A stretch of DNA of 64,000 nt. It comes from Datisca glomerata (taxonomy: Eukaryota > Streptophyta > Magnoliopsida > Cucurbitales > Datiscaceae). This document shows positions 60,621 to 64,000 of this stretch, in pieces. Each line of letters begins with the position of its first letter. Positions within the stretch are counted from its first letter, which is position 1. The notes beneath the pieces were generated by a model. It was given only the letters and a program-made list of their open reading frames with translations. It was not told the origin of the DNA and searched no databases. The translations under genes and the position numbers were made by a program. The DNA is taken from positions 186,001-250,000 of the forward strand of contig QANY01009387.1 of assembly GCA_003255025.1 (NCBI GenBank), given 5' to 3'.

Positions 60621-62282
60621 AATTACTGAAAAGAATAAACAAAGCGGTGTAAATAAATGCTCAATTGTTTTGGAAAGTATGATGCATGGTGCAACTACTA
60701 AATATTTTAAAATCCATTAAAAATTTTTTCCTGCATGATGTTATGATAAAAACGATAGCTTGTCTCATCGAGGGATGAAGTCCAAACTATCTCCCATCGC
60801 ATCGAGACTCCTCTCGTTTGGTTAACGCTAAAATGTCTTCACATCTAGCTTCACCAATCACCAATGATTTTGGTCACCTTGGCCCCATTGACTAACCCCT
60901 ATGGGGGGATTCCAATGTGCTTTAGTCTAAGTGGTTAACCAACGCATCGACTCTTAAAGGTTTTTATGGACTAACAGTCTGTCTATGGGACGGTTCTGCC
61001 CCACCACTCCCTTTAGAAGTCTTAGCTTCCGAAGCAACTCGATGAGTCAAAGCAACACGATTCTAATGTTTCTCACATTCAAGTGAGGACCGCTATGGGC
61101 GGTTCTAACCCTTCCTCGTGGCACGATCAAGTTTGCGTTGGAGACCTTGTGAACGTTTCAACGTAAACAACCCCCACTTAGTTTTTGAAAAAAAATGGAT
61201 TTTTTGTTATTTTTCAAAAAAATAACTTTTATTAATTTGAAAAAACGTGATGAAATCTATAAATCCTTTATTAATTTTAAATCCCAATTTAAAATCATAA
61301 CCATTATAAATTTCGCATTATAATTAAATAATAACCATTATCAATTAATCTACAATGATGCATGTACATGTTATATGACAATTTAATATTGACATATCCC
61401 TAATCTATATGACATGTTATATGATGATGTGATTAAAATTAAATCATACATTTAAATTTAACCTTCCTATTAGCTCATTAGTAATTACAACACATAAAAG
61501 AATAATAAATAAATTATAAATTAATTTATGAACTAATCTCCATGGCATCTGCAATTTACTCATTCGTCTACATGTTGTTCCACCATTTTGTAACCATTTT
61601 TAAAAATAATTTTCAATTTTTAATTTTCCCACATATTTTTACTTTGATAAACTAATTACCAAACAATTAGTAAATTGATTTAATTTTAAAATAAATGACA
61701 ATTATACAAGTGTTGAAAAATTTACCAAATTAAATTAAAATTAAATAAGGGACTAAAATTGATTTTGAAATCATATTTCAAAATTTGAATTTAAAAAAAA
61801 CCCTAGGTTTCCGAAAATCATGGGTTTCCAAAACTTGTACGTTTCCTAATCCGATTAGGACTCTACCGTGCAAGGGCCAACACATAGCAGCAGCGGCCAG
61901 TGGTGAATAGTATCATCGGTGAACAGTACCGGTATGAACATTTCGCCAGTGAACAGTACCACCGTGAATAGTATCAATGTGAATAGTAGCATTCCCCAAC
62001 GTCTTCTCGGTGGCTGTCCGGCGACTTCTCGGCGGTGATTTTGAGCGATTTCTAGTGACGATTTTGAGGCGCTGATAAATTTACAACGAATTTTCAATAA
62101 TTAAATTATATAAATTCCAATGCCTCAAATTTGGCGTATATCAATTCTAAATAAAAAACGCCTAGAGCCAATAGTTCGGGATCCAAAATAATTTTGAATC
62201 TACCATGCGAACATATGCCAATATCCATAAAATTTACGATACATTCGTTTTAATTATCTATATGCATAATCCTAAACCTACA
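60621..62282 (-). other. Copia-2 untranslated leader
   Basis: A long leader of about 1.66 kb between the PBS and gag with no gene. It contains five GTGAAYAGTA copies at 61900-61990 and AT-rich filler. The part next to the PBS (about 62100-62280) resembles the leader parts in Copia-1 (GCCAATAGTTMGGGATCC, TTTTGAATCTACCAT). Confidence 0.6.
61900..61992. repeat. GTGAAYAGTA direct repeats
   Basis: Five copies of GTGAACAGTA or GTGAATAGTA in about 90 bases, with short spacers, in the Copia-2 leader. Confidence 0.75.
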
Positions 62283-62293
62283 CGCTGATACCA
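62283..62293 (-). other. Primer-binding site of Copia-2
   Basis: On -, TGGTATCAGCG follows the 5' LTR end after ATT, matching the start of the usual initiator-Met tRNA primer site TGGTATCAGAGC of copia elements (last bases differ). Confidence 0.75.
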
Positions 62294-62295
62294 AT

Positions 62296-64000
62296 TGGTG
62301 GGATCGATCGATTTTAATATTAAAGAAAATTAGATTTGAACCACGGATGGTTCGTGGGCAGAATATCAATTTTTTTATTTAACTTATTTAATCATATTAA
62401 ATAATTTAAAACTAATTTTAGTTTGATCATGCATATACGATATTAAAATGAATAGATTAAGGAAAAATGATTTTTTGCCTTTACTCTATATCGATGAACT
62501 TCTGAACTGGTGAGACTCTCTCGAGCGTTCTTCGTGTTCTTCAAGCTTTTTTCAAGCTTTAATATCAAAATCACGAACTTGATCTTCCACGAATGATTTT
62601 TGAATTAGTCCACTAACAATCACTCGTTAATTTCAGAAGTATATCTCAGAAGATTTTTACATAGGAATTTGAGTGTGGGCTCTTAAAACAATTGAAGAAG
62701 AAAAATCAAATCTTCCTTCTTCCAATTAATTTCGACGGCAACAATGGTGAGAGGAGAAAACGTTTTTCCCTTACTTTTGTGTGTTGATAACAATAATTGT
62801 GTCTTATCCTCATTATCTCTTTGCAATCAAATTACTATTAGATATTTATCAAAGGATAATTTTTGGTATTTATAAATATACCCATATATTATAAAAAATT
62901 TCAAAAATTCTCCTAATTATCTATTATTGTCAAAAACTACATGATCTCCTAGAGTTTTTAGTTGTGTCGAACTGTATCAATCCAATTGATAAATATAATT
63001 GATCATTAGAAATTAATTAATTAATTAATTTTATCTAACTAATTATCTAATAATTAAAAATAATAAACAATTAATTCAATACAACAATTACACTTAACTA
63101 ACTTAAGTGACATCACCTATCACATATAGGTGTAGAAAATATGCGTTGGCACCGAAACACATTTTTTCCAACTTAGTTCATTTTTCTATACATGTTCTCT
63201 AAGTTATTCCTGAAACCGAATGGACCCACATGAACAAAGTTTAGGATTCAAATACCTGGTGAATTTATCTTAATAAATTCTTGACCTATTTAATCCTGAC
63301 ATCCTACGACCCACTATAGGTTCAATGTCGAATCAACTCCCGATTCATGGGCGCTACATTTTCTGTTGGTGTAAATAAACTCTATTTATTTTCACGATCC
63401 ACAGAATATTTTAACATAATACCCATCGTGAATATCAGCAACAAGAGTAGAATGTAAAATTATCATTTTATCCCTCTTGTTATTATTTTCTTAACTCCTT
63501 TATTGACTGTGAATAAGAAAGACATTATAGTGAATTGTCTTCTACAATTCACAAGTCTTATTCAATGATTCATTTCATTCTATACCTGGCCAAGTTAATT
63601 TATTCACCACCCATCAATAAAGTATATGTGATATTATTACTTTCACAATCCAACCATGAATTTTCATATATGTGAATCACACAACTCCTACTTAATTAAA
63701 TTACAATCCCAACAGCCATGGTATTGCCCGCCAATTCAAACTCACTCATTTGACATATCAAAAATTGCAACTAACCAAGTCAAGTTACTATTCATCTCAG
63801 GATTAAGGTAATTATGAAAATACCCTTAAGGTGTGATGATTAGATTTAGAGTTAGGTAAACGATTTTGGGCTCTAAGCTAATTTGTTACCGGTCTATTCA
63901 ACATGTTCATAACATGTCTAGTTAATCATTTGAGTCTCCACTCTTATGCCCCAAGACTGACATCCAACGGTTCAACCTAACAATCGTAATCAGATTCGAT
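62296..64000 (-). repeat. Copia-2 5' LTR (cut by the window end)
   Basis: Aligns with the 3' LTR 55188-56953 for as far as the window goes (about 1705 bases). The inner end is at 62296. It has a CTTAAGGTGTGA/TAGATTTAGAG block in common with the LTRs of Copia-1 and the LTR in Gypsy-1. Confidence 0.85.

Larger units (their letters stand above)
55188..64000 (-). mobile_element. Copia-2: decayed Ty1/copia retrotransposon, runs off the window
   Basis: 3' LTR 55188-56953, polypurine tract, RNase H, RT, integrase, gag, leader, PBS and 5' LTR (62296 to beyond 64000) lie in the expected Ty1/copia order on the - strand. Integrase before RT defines copia. Every coding part carries shifts or stops. The LTR family is the one also seen in Copia-1 and in the LTR inside Gypsy-1. 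The target duplication cannot be seen because the 5' LTR outer end is outside the window. Confidence 0.9.

Overview
This is nuclear DNA from a flowering plant, most likely a eudicot. Its genes have introns and plant families: a three-exon phospholipase D alpha with a 5'UTR intron, and a six-exon GT106/O-fucosyltransferase-fold gene. The intergenic DNA is AT-rich, most of the window is decayed plant transposons, and one short piece is old plastid DNA. There is a 450-N assembly gap. The species cannot be told from the window.

Layout. 1-7260: a decayed Mutator-like (MULE) composite. It has a broken transposase on + (518-2839), a DUF1985-type accessory gene remnant on - (5061-6016), three arrays of a short palindrome (2988-3955, 4356-4960, 6040-6512), and minisatellite DNA of a CACTTAGCCATTTTCA type on both outer sides. 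7261-20700: a gene island with all supported genes on the - strand: a small conserved membrane-anchored protein (10153-10682, 2 exons), PLD alpha (12420-16155, 3 coding exons, 808 aa) and an RRT-like GT106 glycosyltransferase (17395-20405, 6 exons, 440 aa). There is also a possible first exon at 9449-9681 and coding-like scraps at 7400-8130.

20700-64000 is a transposon graveyard. Gypsy-1 (about 21527-34189, + strand, Tat-like) has two recognisable LTRs, a broken gag, pol, and an antisense ORF region. A related copia LTR entered its RNase H, and a 3.2 kb inversion later cut through that LTR, so protease/RT now read backwards. Gypsy-2 (35704-47309, - strand, also Tat-like) lacks gag and RT, carries its antisense ORF on the + strand, and is interrupted inside one LTR by Copia-1 (35876-41177). 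Copia-1 is an unusual LTR-leader-LTR-leader-LTR array. A non-autonomous CACTA element (47714-50817), a plastid atpE fragment (51687-51838), a LINE scrap and a probable other LTR follow. Copia-2 (55188 to beyond the window end, - strand) has recognisable PPT, RNase H, RT (YVDD), integrase, gag, leader and PBS, but many frame breaks.

I found no intact undescribed gene system. The most unusual items are the palindromic arrays around the DUF1985 gene, the inversion inside Gypsy-1 that a matching target-site duplication dates relative to the copia insertion, the triple-LTR array, and the paired antisense ORFs of the two Tat-like elements. All sequence identities are judged by eye.
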